A stretch of DNA of 64,000 nucleotides from Fluviicola sp. (lineage in GTDB: Bacteria; Bacteroidota; Bacteroidia; Flavobacteriales_D; Crocinitomicaceae). The first letter of the stretch is position 1, and each line of letters opens with the position of its first letter. The notes beneath the pieces were generated by a model, which worked only from the letters and a program-made list of their open reading frames with translations, did not search any database and was not told where the DNA came from. Below are positions 19,542 through 29,388 of the stretch, piece by piece. The position numbers and the translations under genes were made by a program. The stretch spans positions 57,877-121,876 of the forward strand of contig NVXU02000058.1 of NCBI GenBank assembly GCA_002734065.2. Reading direction: 5' to 3'.

Positions 19542-19874
19542 TTAGTTAATTAACTTTTCTACTTGCTTTCTCAAAAGAGGTAAATCTTTATTGATTATCC
19601 CCCAAATTATTACATTATCAACATTATCATAAGAATGAATCACCCAATTTCTTAAGCTTACAATCCTTTTGGCATCATCAATAGCAATGGATTCATCTAT
19701 CTTCAATATTCGATTAACTGCTTCTCCTATTATTTCGAATTCTCTTTCTACAGCTCTTCGAACCAATTTATTTGATTGATAGAATTCAAAATTTAATTCA
19801 TAGTTCAGAAATTCATCAATTGAATTAATGGAAGAAAGAATATCATAGAGGTATTTATTAATGTTATGCTGCAT
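19542..19874 (-). CDS. HepT-like (DUF86) RNase toxin component
   Basis: RNWVIHSY = Rx4HxY HEPN motif; DUF86-like EIIGEAVNRIL; overlaps MntA-like gene. Confidence 0.88.
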   Translation of the reverse strand: MQHNINKYLYDILSSINSIDEFLNYELNFEFYQSNKLVRRAVEREFEIIGEAVNRILKIDESIAIDDAKRIVSLRNWVIHSYDNVDNVIIWGIINKDLPLLRKQVEKLIN

Positions 19875-20178
19875 ACAACAACTTCTTTGTCTTTTCTATC
19901 TCGCTAATGAAAAATGGGTTAGAAAGAGACTTATCTGTAATTAAATCTACTTTTCTTCCCAAAAGACTTTCTAGCGCAAGATGCAAATCAAAGTAATTAT
20001 CGGTGTATTTTTCAAATGAAATATCCTTGAATGAAATCAACACATCAACATCACTAGAAGCATTAAAACTATCTGTAGTAACAGAACCAAAGACATGCAA
20101 AGTTGCTACGTCATATTTTTGACACAGTTGCATTATTTCTTCGATATGTTGCTGTACTAGTTCTTGCATTACACTCAA
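19864..20178 (-). CDS. MntA-like minimal nucleotidyltransferase antitoxin
   Basis: GSVTTDSFNASSDVDVLISF = GSx10DxD motif; 104 aa; 11-bp overlap with the HepT-like gene. Confidence 0.9.
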   Translation of the reverse strand: MSVMQELVQQHIEEIMQLCQKYDVATLHVFGSVTTDSFNASSDVDVLISFKDISFEKYTDNYFDLHLALESLLGRKVDLITDKSLSNPFFISEIEKTKKLLYAA

Positions 20179-20238
20179 AGATAAGGAATTAATTTGATTT
20201 CAATTGAGTGAGAGAAAATTAATTCTTGAGGAAACTCA

Positions 20239-20955
20239 TCATTCTTTAAGGATCCTATAATATTCTTCAACCCCAAGATCAATCATGATTCCTTGAGGAT
20301 GCGTCCTAAATCTTACACTTATTAACTCCCCTTTTCGATTATACACTTTCACCCATCTTCTTATAGGATCTTTCCATTCTTCATCAAAATAAGTTTCTGT
20401 GCGCACCTTTTTTGTTCCTTCAAAATAAGTTCTCCATAATCCAACTCTTAAACCGTCTTTATTTCCTTGATTTATTGGTTTTGATTTATCAAATACATAT
20501 TCATCTGGTAATTTAATGCGTGACTTATCTTGATGAACGAATTCAAATCCGTTAACAAGTAACACAAAATTAGTATCCTTAATTCCAATTAGTGATAATT
20601 CTAATTCAAAACAACAGTCACACATTGTAATTATTACATCTTCATAAACCTCATTCCCGAGAGAATCAAAAACAGCTGGTCTCGGCTGACTTAATTCTAA
20701 TGACAGCGTATCATTTTTAGAAGAAGCTCCAGGATTCAAATCAAAACCACAATTCTCTCTAAAACCAATTGCAAGAAACAACGTGTCACCCTTTAAATAT
20801 CTCGTAACAATTCTAGGTTGAATTAACTGAACCCTTGAATTGATATCACATGGAGACAACGCATAATCTACTATCTCTTGCGAAAAAAGGGAATTGCTAA
20901 CAAAGAAGAATACTATGAATGATAATCTCATTGAAATATACTTATCAATAATCAT
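20239..20955 (-). CDS. Hypothetical secreted protein
   Basis: Signal peptide MRLSFIVFFFVSNSLFS; VGLWRTYFEGTKKVRTETYFDEEWKDPIRRWVKVYNRKGELI resembles MORN-like repeats. Confidence 0.6.
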   Translation of the reverse strand: MIIDKYISMRLSFIVFFFVSNSLFSQEIVDYALSPCDINSRVQLIQPRIVTRYLKGDTLFLAIGFRENCGFDLNPGASSKNDTLSLELSQPRPAVFDSLGNEVYEDVIITMCDCCFELELSLIGIKDTNFVLLVNGFEFVHQDKSRIKLPDEYVFDKSKPINQGNKDGLRVGLWRTYFEGTKKVRTETYFDEEWKDPIRRWVKVYNRKGELISVRFRTHPQGIMIDLGVEEYYRILKE

Positions 20956-21020
20956 GCAAATTTGTTTTATTCTTGCCGCAGGATTACAAATCCAGCGGAG
21001 CAGATAGCCGAAGCGTCGAA

Positions 21021-21063
21021 AACTCTAACGCTCTAACGCTCCAATTCTCCAATACTCCAATCT
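21021..21063. repeat. Degenerate intergenic repeat words (ctctaacg / ctccaat) next to the valS stop codon
   Basis: aactctaacgctctaacgctccaattctccaatactccaa. Confidence 0.6.
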
Positions 21064-23683
21064 ACATCTCCGCTATCTTCTCTTCCAAAATCGCAATCTT
21101 ACCCAAAGCATCTGCTTCTTTCTTTTTCTCTACCGCAACAACCTGCTCTGGCGCTCCAGCAACAAAGCGTTCGTTAGATAACTTCTTTTGAACGCTTTTT
21201 AAGAATTTTTTGGTGTATTCCAATTCTTCTTTCATTTTTGCTTTCTCCGCTTCAACGTCAATTGCATCACCAAAAGGAACAAAATATTCATTCTGATTCA
21301 CGATGAAAGAATTTGCGTTACTCACCTTCTCCGTTGTGTATTCTAAAACAGAAAGATTTCCCATTTTCTTAATCACAGCATCGAAGTCTTGGTTCAAGTC
21401 CGTATTTTTCTTGATGAACAACTCCAACTTAATCTTATTGGCAATGTTGTTCTTCTTTCTGATGTTGCGAATATTGGTAATCACCTCGTTTGCTAAATCA
21501 AATTTAGTCAAAACTGACTCATCATAAGAGGCAACTGTTGGCCATTCTGCAACAATGATGTCTTCTTCTCTTTCTCTGATTAAATGCCACAATTCTTCCG
21601 CAATGAAAGGTGTAAATGGTTGCAATACTTTCAACAATTGCTCGAAGAATGTTTTCGTTGCCTCCAAGGTTTTCGCATCAATTGGGTGTTGATAACCCGG
21701 CTTAATCATTTCTAAGTACCAAGAACAAAAATCGTCCCAAACTAATTTGTAAGAGGTCATTAAAGCTTCAGAAATCTTAAATTGGTCGTATTGCTCGTTG
21801 ATTTTTGCTAATTCTTTGTTGAATTTTGCTCCAAACCATTCAATCGCTTTGATAGACGATTCTGGTTGCTCTAAATCTTCTTGAACCGTCCATGTGTCAA
21901 CCAAACGGTAAGCGTTCCAAATCTTATTGGTGAAGTTTCGACCTTGCTCACATTGCGAACTATCGAAAGGTAAATCATTCCCTGCTGGAGAAGAAATAAG
22001 CACTCCAACACGCACGCCGTCAGCACCGTATTTATTAATCAACTCGATAGGATCAGGTGAATTTCCCAAAGATTTCGACATCTTTCTGCCGAGCTTATCC
22101 CTCACAATACCAGTATAATACACGTTTTTAAAAGGGATTTCTCCCATGTATTCATTTCCCGCAATAATCATTCTTGCTACCCAGAAAAACATAATTTCTG
22201 GAGCAGTCACCAAGTCATTAGTCGGGTAGTAATACTTAATTTCATCGTTCTCAGGTTGCGTCAGTCCGTTAAAAACAGAGATAGGCCACAACCAACTAGA
22301 AAACCACGTATCCATTACGTCTTCGTCTTGATGCAAGTCGGATTCAGTGATCGTTTTTTCTGCTTTTTCAGTTGCTAAAGTAATTGCTTCTGCCAAAGTT
22401 TTGGCAACTACGAAATCATTCTCCCCTTTTCCAAAATACCAAGCAGGAATGCGATGCCCCCACCACAATTGACGAGAAATACACCAATCTTTGATGTTTT
22501 CCATCCAGTGGCGGTAGGTGTTTTTAAATTTCTCAGGATGAAATTTAATATCTCCATTCATGACATTCTCCAATGCTTTTCCAGACAAATCTTTCATATC
22601 TACGAACCATTGCAAAGAAAGACGAGGTTCAATAACAGCAGAAGTTCTTTCAGAATAGCCTACTTTATTGATGTAATCTTCTGTTTTTGTCAAGTATCCT
22701 TTCTCATCCAATTCCTTCTCGATGGCTTTTCTGGCATCAAAGCGATCTAGTCCTTCGTAGTGAAGCGCATTCGCATTCATGGTTCCGTTCTCATTGAGAA
22801 TATCAATGGTTTCTAAATTATGTTTCTTTCCTAAATCGTAATCATTGGTATCGTGAGCAGGTGTTACTTTTAAGCAACCTGTCCCGAAGTCCATATCGAC
22901 ATAATCATCAAAAATGATTGGAATTTCTCGGTTGCAAATAGGAACAATTGCTTTTTTTCCTTTCAAGTTGGCATATCGAGCATCGTTTGGATTTACACAA
23001 ATCGCAGAATCTCCTAAAATAGTTTCAGGACGAGTTGTCGCAATTGTCAACCAATCGTCATCTGTTCCTGCAATCTTATAGCGAACGTGAAAAAGCTTGG
23101 AATTCACCTCTTTATGCAGCACTTCTTCATCAGAAAGTGCCGTTAAAGCTTCCGGATCCCAATTGACCATTCTTAATCCTCGGTAAATTTTTCCTTTGTT
23201 GAATAAATCAATAAAAACGTCGATTACAGATTCAGAATATTCTTCGTCCATCGTGAAACTTGTTCTTTCCCAATCGCAAGATGCTCCCAATTTCTTTAGT
23301 TGCTCGAGAATGATTCCTCCGTGCTTATCTTTCCATTCAAATGCGTGTGCAAGAAATTCATCTCTTGTCAAATCTGACTTTTTGATTCCTTCTTTACGTA
23401 ATTTCTGAACCACCTTTGCTTCTGTTGCGATAGATGCATGATCCGTTCCAGGAACCCAGCAAGCATTCTTGCCTAACATTCTCGCACGTCTAACCAAGAC
23501 ATCTTGAATCGTATTGTTCAACATATGCCCCATGTGCAAAACACCCGTCACATTTGGTGGTGGAATAACGATGGTATATGCCTCTCTTTCATCTGGTTCA
23601 GAATGAAAATATCCTTTTTTCATCCAATTTGCGTACCATTTCTCTTCTGCTTTCTGTGGCTCGTATGTTTTTGGGGTCTCCAT
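21062..23683 (-). CDS. valS: Valyl-tRNA synthetase
   Basis: PPPNVTGVLHMGHMLNNTIQD (HIGH), KMSKSLGNSPDP (KMSKS), GTDHASIATEAKV, C-terminal coiled coil. Confidence 0.97.
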   Translation of the reverse strand: METPKTYEPQKAEEKWYANWMKKGYFHSEPDEREAYTIVIPPPNVTGVLHMGHMLNNTIQDVLVRRARMLGKNACWVPGTDHASIATEAKVVQKLRKEGIKKSDLTRDEFLAHAFEWKDKHGGIILEQLKKLGASCDWERTSFTMDEEYSESVIDVFIDLFNKGKIYRGLRMVNWDPEALTALSDEEVLHKEVNSKLFHVRYKIAGTDDDWLTIATTRPETILGDSAICVNPNDARYANLKGKKAIVPICNREIPIIFDDYVDMDFGTGCLKVTPAHDTNDYDLGKKHNLETIDILNENGTMNANALHYEGLDRFDARKAIEKELDEKGYLTKTEDYINKVGYSERTSAVIEPRLSLQWFVDMKDLSGKALENVMNGDIKFHPEKFKNTYRHWMENIKDWCISRQLWWGHRIPAWYFGKGENDFVVAKTLAEAITLATEKAEKTITESDLHQDEDVMDTWFSSWLWPISVFNGLTQPENDEIKYYYPTNDLVTAPEIMFFWVARMIIAGNEYMGEIPFKNVYYTGIVRDKLGRKMSKSLGNSPDPIELINKYGADGVRVGVLISSPAGNDLPFDSSQCEQGRNFTNKIWNAYRLVDTWTVQEDLEQPESSIKAIEWFGAKFNKELAKINEQYDQFKISEALMTSYKLVWDDFCSWYLEMIKPGYQHPIDAKTLEATKTFFEQLLKVLQPFTPFIAEELWHLIREREEDIIVAEWPTVASYDESVLTKFDLANEVITNIRNIRKKNNIANKIKLELFIKKNTDLNQDFDAVIKKMGNLSVLEYTTEKVSNANSFIVNQNEYFVPFGDAIDVEAEKAKMKEELEYTKKFLKSVQKKLSNERFVAGAPEQVVAVEKKKEADALGKIAILEEKIAEM

Positions 23684-23963
23684 AGTCTAAAATTATAAGT
23701 TGCAAAATTAATGAAAAGTAGCTTAGGAATTAATGATTTTAGGAATTAATGTTCTTTGCGCAAGTGTATTTTGCCTTTGGCTTTTGGCAATTCTCTTTTG
23801 GCTTAATTTCGCTTCAAAATATTACTTTTCCCTTTCAAAAAAGTCTTTTTTGACAAAAACGGAGTGAATAACGTCGAAGAATTGATTTTTCTCCTGAATC
23901 CCAAACCAAAAGCTACCAACTATTTACACTAACGTTTTCCACAAGTAAGCTTCCATTAAATCA

Positions 23964-23992
23964 TTGAATAATTAAATCATTCATTACCTTTG
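23964..23992 (+). promoter_or_regulatory. Bacteroidetes-type promoter for mscS-like gene
   Basis: TTG (23964-23966) - 18 nt - TACCTTTG (23985-23992). Confidence 0.55.
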
Positions 23993-24007
23993 TGAAAAAA
24001 AGTAACT

Positions 24008-25060
24008 ATGAACGATTTTCTATCAAAGAAATTTTACGGTAATACAATTCAAGATTGGGCAATATCATTTGGAATTATTATTGGTGCAATTATTATTGCT
24101 AAAATTGTCTATTGGGTAATCGGCAAATTTGTAAAGAAGATTACGAAAAAGACAAAAACCAGTTTAGATGACATTCTTGTTGACCAATTAGAAGAACCAA
24201 TTGTTTATGGACTAGGACTCATTGGTTTTTACTGGGGAATACATCGGTTAGAGTTTGGAGAATCTATGGATTCCTTCTTTAGTCATTTATTTATTGTTTT
24301 ACTTGTTTTGAATATTACATGGCTGTTTGCGAGAGTGATTGACTCTCTCATTCAAGAATACGTCGTACCTATGGTTGAAAAATCCGACAGCGATTTAGAT
24401 GACCAATTGTTACCTATCATACGAAAGGCTATAAAGTCTGGAATTTGGATACTTGGAATTGTGGTAGGTCTTAATAATGCAGGGTTTGACGTTGCAGCAT
24501 TAATCGCAGGATTGGGGATTGGAGGATTAGCTATGGCTTTTGCAGCGCAAGACACCATTAAGAATATTTTTGGAGGTATCATGGTCTTTCTTGACAAACC
24601 TTTCAAAATGAAAGACAGAATTAAGGTCAACGGATGGGATGGAGAAGTCGAAGAAATTGGCGTAAGAAGCACCCGATTAAGAACCTTAGAAGGGCGATTG
24701 GTAACCATTCCAAATGGTCAATTCAGTGATAATGCCGTTGAGAATGTGACAATGGAACCGAACAGAAAGGTTAAAATTAGTCTTGGTTTAACCTACGAAA
24801 CGTCACCTGACAAAATGGAACTTGCCATGAAAATTTTGAAAGAAATTGCAGAAACAAATGAAAGTGTTGAGAATAAAAATATTTTAATATCATTCAATTC
24901 TTGGGGTGATTTCTCTATGGGAATTCTCTATATTTATTTTATCAAAAAAGAAGCTGACATTTTTACTACGCAATCTGAAATGAATATGGAAATTCTAAAA
25001 CGTTTCAATGAAGAAGGATTAGAATTTGCGTATCCGACGAGTGTGGTTTATAAGAAATAA
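24008..25060 (+). CDS. MscS-family mechanosensitive ion channel
   Basis: GLGIGGLAMAFAAQDTIKNIFGGIMVFLDKPFKMKDRI. Confidence 0.94.
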   Translation: MNDFLSKKFYGNTIQDWAISFGIIIGAIIIAKIVYWVIGKFVKKITKKTKTSLDDILVDQLEEPIVYGLGLIGFYWGIHRLEFGESMDSFFSHLFIVLLVLNITWLFARVIDSLIQEYVVPMVEKSDSDLDDQLLPIIRKAIKSGIWILGIVVGLNNAGFDVAALIAGLGIGGLAMAFAAQDTIKNIFGGIMVFLDKPFKMKDRIKVNGWDGEVEEIGVRSTRLRTLEGRLVTIPNGQFSDNAVENVTMEPNRKVKISLGLTYETSPDKMELAMKILKEIAETNESVENKNILISFNSWGDFSMGILYIYFIKKEADIFTTQSEMNMEILKRFNEEGLEFAYPTSVVYKK

Positions 25061-25064
25061 TTCA

Positions 25065-25098
25065 ATTAAAAATTAAGAATTAAGAATTAAGAATTAAA
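25065..25098. repeat. AT-rich heptanucleotide tandem repeat (about 4 units of aattaag)
   Basis: aattaaaaattaagaattaagaattaagaattaa. Confidence 0.75.
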
Positions 25099-25129
25099 TT
25101 TGTTCTTAATAAACAAGAGCAACTACAGA

Positions 25130-27739
25130 ATGACAGTTTCTGAAATTAGACAAGCATTTTTCGATTACTTTGAATCCAAAGGACATAAAATTGTTTCAAG
25201 CGCACCTATGGTTGTGAAAGATGATCCTACTTTGATGTTTATCAACGCTGGAATGAATCAATTTAAAGATTACTTTCTTGGTAACACCGTACCAAAAGAT
25301 AGACGTGTCGCTAATTCGCAAAAATGCTTGCGCGTTTCAGGAAAACACAACGATTTAGAAGAAGTAGGTGTTGACACTTATCATCACACGATGTTTGAAA
25401 TGCTTGGTAATTGGTCGTTTGGCGATTATTTTAAGGAAGAAGCTGTTGAATGGGCTTGGGATTTACTGACCAACGTCTACAAAATAGACAAAAATCGACT
25501 TTACGTTACTGTTTTTGAAGGCGATGAAAAAGACGGTGTTCCGCAAGATGACGAAAGTATCACCATTTGGAAGAAATACATTGCAGAAGATAGAATAATT
25601 CTCGCCTCTAAAAAAGACAATTTTTGGGAAATGGGCGAAATCGGTCCTTGTGGACCTTGTACAGAAATTCACGTTGATTTGCGTTCTGACGAAGATAGAA
25701 ACAAGGTAGATGGCAGGTCTCTGGTCAATCAAGATCATCCGCACGTCATTGAGATTTGGAACAACGTTTTCATGCAATTCAATCGGAAAGCAGACAGAAG
25801 TTTAGAGCCACTGCCAGAAACACACGTGGACACAGGAATGGGGCTAGAACGGCTCGCCATGACTTTGCAAGGAAAAAAATCGAACTATGACACTGACCTT
25901 TTTCAGACATTAATTCAGCACATGGAGAAGGTTTCAGGTGCAGAATACGGCAAGTCGGAAGAGGTTGATATTGCCCTTCGCGTTATTGCCGATCACGTTC
26001 GAGCGATTGCATTCTCCATTGCCGATGGACAACTTCCATCCAATACAGGTGCAGGTTATGTCATCCGAAGAATCTTGCGTAGAGCGGTTCGTTACGGATA
26101 CCAAACATTGAACTTAAAAGAACCTTTTCTTGCTGATTTATCGACGGTTTTGGTCGAAATTATGGGCAATCCATTCACTGAATTAGAACAGCAAAAAGAA
26201 CTGATTCATAAGGTTATCATCGAAGAAGAAAATTCTTTCTTAAAAACACTCGGAAACGGTATTCAGCGCTTTGAAAAGCACTTAAATTCTTTACAAGGAG
26301 AGCAAAAAACCGTCGATGGTAAATTTGCCTTCGAATTGTTAGATACTTTCGGATTTCCTATCGATTTAACCGACTTGATGGCGAGAGAACGTGGATTCTC
26401 CGTTGATATGGAAGGTTTTACCGAGAATATGAAGGAGCAAAAAGATCGTTCACGTTCTGCAACGGCAATTGAAACGGGTGATTGGGTAGAATTAATCGAC
26501 GACAATGTGGAAGAATTCGTCGGTTACGACAACCTCACAGCCAATGTTAAAATTGTCAAGTACAGAAAGGTTTCGCAGAAGAAAAAAGAATTTTACCAAG
26601 TCGTTTTTAACCTCACTCCTTTCTATGCAGAAGGCGGTGGACAAGTTGGAGATACTGGTTACATTGAGAATAATGAGGTCAAAACTTCGGTCTTTGATAC
26701 GAAGAAAGAGAACAACCTCATCGTTCATTTAATGAAGGAATTACCGCCTAATGTCAATGCAAATTTCAAAGCGGTTGTTAGTTCTGCAAAAAGAATGGCA
26801 TCGGCGAATAATCACTCAGCAACTCACCTCTTGCACCATGCTTTGAGAACAGTTCTCGGCGAGCATGTAGAACAAAAAGGGTCTTTGGTCAATGCAGATT
26901 ACTTGCGTTTTGATTTTTCTCACTTTTCTAAGGTTAGCGATGAAGAATTAACGCAAATTTCTGCACAAATTTCTGCAAATATTCGAGCAAACATTCCTTT
27001 GGAAGAAAAAAGAAACACACCAATAGAAGTTGCCAAAGAAATGGGTGCAATGGCTCTTTTCGGAGAGAAATACGGCGATACCGTTCGTGTCATTAAGTTT
27101 GGAGAATCGGTAGAACTCTGCGGAGGAACACACGTGCAAGCATCCGGAGAAATTGGACTCTTCATCATTACACAAGAAACAGCAGTTGCATCAGGCGTGA
27201 GAAGAATCGAGGCAATCACTGGAGAAAAAGCAGAAGCTTACTACAAAAAGAAAGCGGAGACATTGGATACGATTGCTCTTTCATTGAAGAATCCAAAAGA
27301 CATTGTAAAAGCAGTGAACGATTTGCAAACGAAAAATACGCAATTTCAAAAAGAGCTGGAGCAACTTCAAAAAGAGAAGGCGAAGAACATTAAAAGTGAG
27401 TTAAAAACTGCCATTAAGGAAGAAAATGGCATTCACATTCTATCGAGTATTGTTGAATTGGACGGAGCTTCTATCAAAGACATTCTTTTTCAATTAAAAG
27501 GAGAATACGACAACTTTTTTGGTGTTTTGGGTGGCAAAACAGGCGATAAATGCTCATTAAGCATCATAGCATCTGATAATTTGGTCAAAGAAAAGAATAT
27601 CAACGCTGGAAACATCATTCGAGAGGTTTCTAAACACATCCAAGGAGGTGGCGGAGGTCAAGCATTCTTTGCTACGGCAGGTGGAAAAAACTCGAGTGGT
27701 TTGGAAAAAGCAATTGAAGAGGTTTTGGGGAAGGTGTAA
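25130..27739 (+). CDS. alaS: Alanyl-tRNA synthetase
   Basis: MTVSEIRQAFFDYFESKGHKIVSSAPMV, GCGPCTEIH-like GPCGPCTEIHVD, HSATHLLHHALR, CGGTHV, C-terminal GGGGGQAFFATAGG; start at ATG 25130. Confidence 0.97.
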   Translation: MTVSEIRQAFFDYFESKGHKIVSSAPMVVKDDPTLMFINAGMNQFKDYFLGNTVPKDRRVANSQKCLRVSGKHNDLEEVGVDTYHHTMFEMLGNWSFGDYFKEEAVEWAWDLLTNVYKIDKNRLYVTVFEGDEKDGVPQDDESITIWKKYIAEDRIILASKKDNFWEMGEIGPCGPCTEIHVDLRSDEDRNKVDGRSLVNQDHPHVIEIWNNVFMQFNRKADRSLEPLPETHVDTGMGLERLAMTLQGKKSNYDTDLFQTLIQHMEKVSGAEYGKSEEVDIALRVIADHVRAIAFSIADGQLPSNTGAGYVIRRILRRAVRYGYQTLNLKEPFLADLSTVLVEIMGNPFTELEQQKELIHKVIIEEENSFLKTLGNGIQRFEKHLNSLQGEQKTVDGKFAFELLDTFGFPIDLTDLMARERGFSVDMEGFTENMKEQKDRSRSATAIETGDWVELIDDNVEEFVGYDNLTANVKIVKYRKVSQKKKEFYQVVFNLTPFYAEGGGQVGDTGYIENNEVKTSVFDTKKENNLIVHLMKELPPNVNANFKAVVSSAKRMASANNHSATHLLHHALRTVLGEHVEQKGSLVNADYLRFDFSHFSKVSDEELTQISAQISANIRANIPLEEKRNTPIEVAKEMGAMALFGEKYGDTVRVIKFGESVELCGGTHVQASGEIGLFIITQETAVASGVRRIEAITGEKAEAYYKKKAETLDTIALSLKNPKDIVKAVNDLQTKNTQFQKELEQLQKEKAKNIKSELKTAIKEENGIHILSSIVELDGASIKDILFQLKGEYDNFFGVLGGKTGDKCSLSIIASDNLVKEKNINAGNIIREVSKHIQGGGGGQAFFATAGGKNSSGLEKAIEEVLGKV

Positions 27740-27745
27740 TAAATT
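27712..27745 (+). repeat. Left copy of 34-bp perfect direct repeat (3' end of alaS plus stop)
   Basis: aattgaagaggttttggggaaggtgtaataaatt, identical to 33153-33186. Confidence 0.97.
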
Positions 27746-27816
27746 AAGGCTTAATTAATTTGGCACATCAAATTATTTTGACTAGCTTAGGAGTCTAAAT
27801 TATAAACTAATACATT

Positions 27817-29364
27817 ATGAGAAAAACAATTTTATTTGCCTGCGCAATGGCAGTCAGCAACCTCTACATCGCCCAAAATTGGGGGGGGGGAGTAACATCT
27901 AACCAACCGTTAACTTCGGTTTTAAAACCTTATGAATCGAGAGGTTATATCCTCTGGAGCAAAGTTCCAAGTGCCAAATATGTCGTCAACATGTACACCA
28001 AAGATTCCGCAGGTAATCTAAGCTGTGTTGCAGTTAAAAGTACAGACAAAAATTATGTCAAGCTCGACAAATCAGTTTACAATGGTCAGAATGGCTATTA
28101 CTCAATATCTGCTTTCAATAACGGAAATGGTTCCTTAATAACTACGGGACCAGTAGTCTTATATGCACCTGAGGGAACAGAAGCAGCTCCTTTAATATGT
28201 GAAAAAAAATGCAATGGCTCAACTTATGCATGGAAGCTAGGAATTTACGAAAGCGCACCTGGTAATACACAAATGAGATTGAATTCTACTTTAGATTATT
28301 ATGATAATGTTGCAGACATAGCTGTACCTTTTTATCAAGCTATAGGAGATGCTCAATACAATGCTTTAGATTTAATAAATCACCCTTGGACTGAAGGGAC
28401 TGCAGATGGCATTTCTGGAACAGGAATACTTTATAATTACAAGCACATCCTACTGACCCCCAACACCCCAGGAGGACCTTTTAGAGATTCTCAAAACAAT
28501 GTGATAAATTCAGGTTGGCTCGTTGAAAAAAAGATGGATCAATTTGCATACATGGCAACAAGTGTTGCCGTTGGAAACCCAAGTACTTCAACTAATTGCG
28601 ATCCCAATTTAGTTGTCCAGTCAGGCGGCACATGGATGTCGTACTATAATACCAATGTTGACCAGTCGTCTTGGTTGCAAGTTCCAGCCTCTGTAGAGCC
28701 TTTTGCAGCTGATATACCCACACAGTTGGAATGTGACGTCATAGGAGATGTGGGAGGAGGAGATGAAATATTTGAAGAAATCGCTGTATCTCCTTGCCTT
28801 TCAGGAAGCTCTTCTATTTGTGATTATCTTACATGTTTGGGGATTCCAGACGAAACTTCTGGGTGCAGTACTGCCGGGACTGGGGATCCTTATGGAGGAG
28901 TAATTGTGGGATATGAAATAAAATACCTAACGGCTAATAAAAAATCGATAATTGGTTATACTGGAGAAGAAACACCAAAAAAAGTAGGCCAATTAAAAGA
29001 TGGACTTTATGAGATAATCTTTTTCTCAGCAGGTAAGGCATTCCCAATTATCTTTGAACAAAATTCAAATCTCATTATAAAAGAAGATAGAGAACTTGTT
29101 CAACTTACTTTAACACCAACAGTTGTGGAAAATAATTTATTGAAATTTAAAATCAATTCAGAAAAAAACATGAATGTGAACATAAAAGTAAGGAGTCTTG
29201 ATGGACAAACTTTTCATGATGAAAACACAACATTATCCTGCTCTATAGACAAAGATAGAGAAGTTGTAATTAATGCTTCTAATTTGCCTCAAAATCAATT
29301 GAGAATTACTTTGACTTTCGATGACGGTTCTATTTTGCAAGAGACTGCATTGAAAATGAATTAA
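27817..29364 (+). CDS. Hypothetical secreted protein with G10 tract after the signal peptide (possibly phase-variable)
   Basis: Signal peptide MRKTILFACAMAVSNLYIAQ; ten consecutive G at 27881-27890. Confidence 0.75.
   Translation: MRKTILFACAMAVSNLYIAQNWGGGVTSNQPLTSVLKPYESRGYILWSKVPSAKYVVNMYTKDSAGNLSCVAVKSTDKNYVKLDKSVYNGQNGYYSISAFNNGNGSLITTGPVVLYAPEGTEAAPLICEKKCNGSTYAWKLGIYESAPGNTQMRLNSTLDYYDNVADIAVPFYQAIGDAQYNALDLINHPWTEGTADGISGTGILYNYKHILLTPNTPGGPFRDSQNNVINSGWLVEKKMDQFAYMATSVAVGNPSTSTNCDPNLVVQSGGTWMSYYNTNVDQSSWLQVPASVEPFAADIPTQLECDVIGDVGGGDEIFEEIAVSPCLSGSSSICDYLTCLGIPDETSGCSTAGTGDPYGGVIVGYEIKYLTANKKSIIGYTGEETPKKVGQLKDGLYEIIFFSAGKAFPIIFEQNSNLIIKEDRELVQLTLTPTVVENNLLKFKINSEKNMNVNIKVRSLDGQTFHDENTTLSCSIDKDREVVINASNLPQNQLRITLTFDDGSILQETALKMN
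27881..27890 (+). repeat. Homopolymeric G10 tract within coding sequence
   Basis: aaaattGGGGGGGGGGagt. Confidence 0.97.
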
Positions 29365-29388
29365 TTATAAAATTTAAATCCATATATC

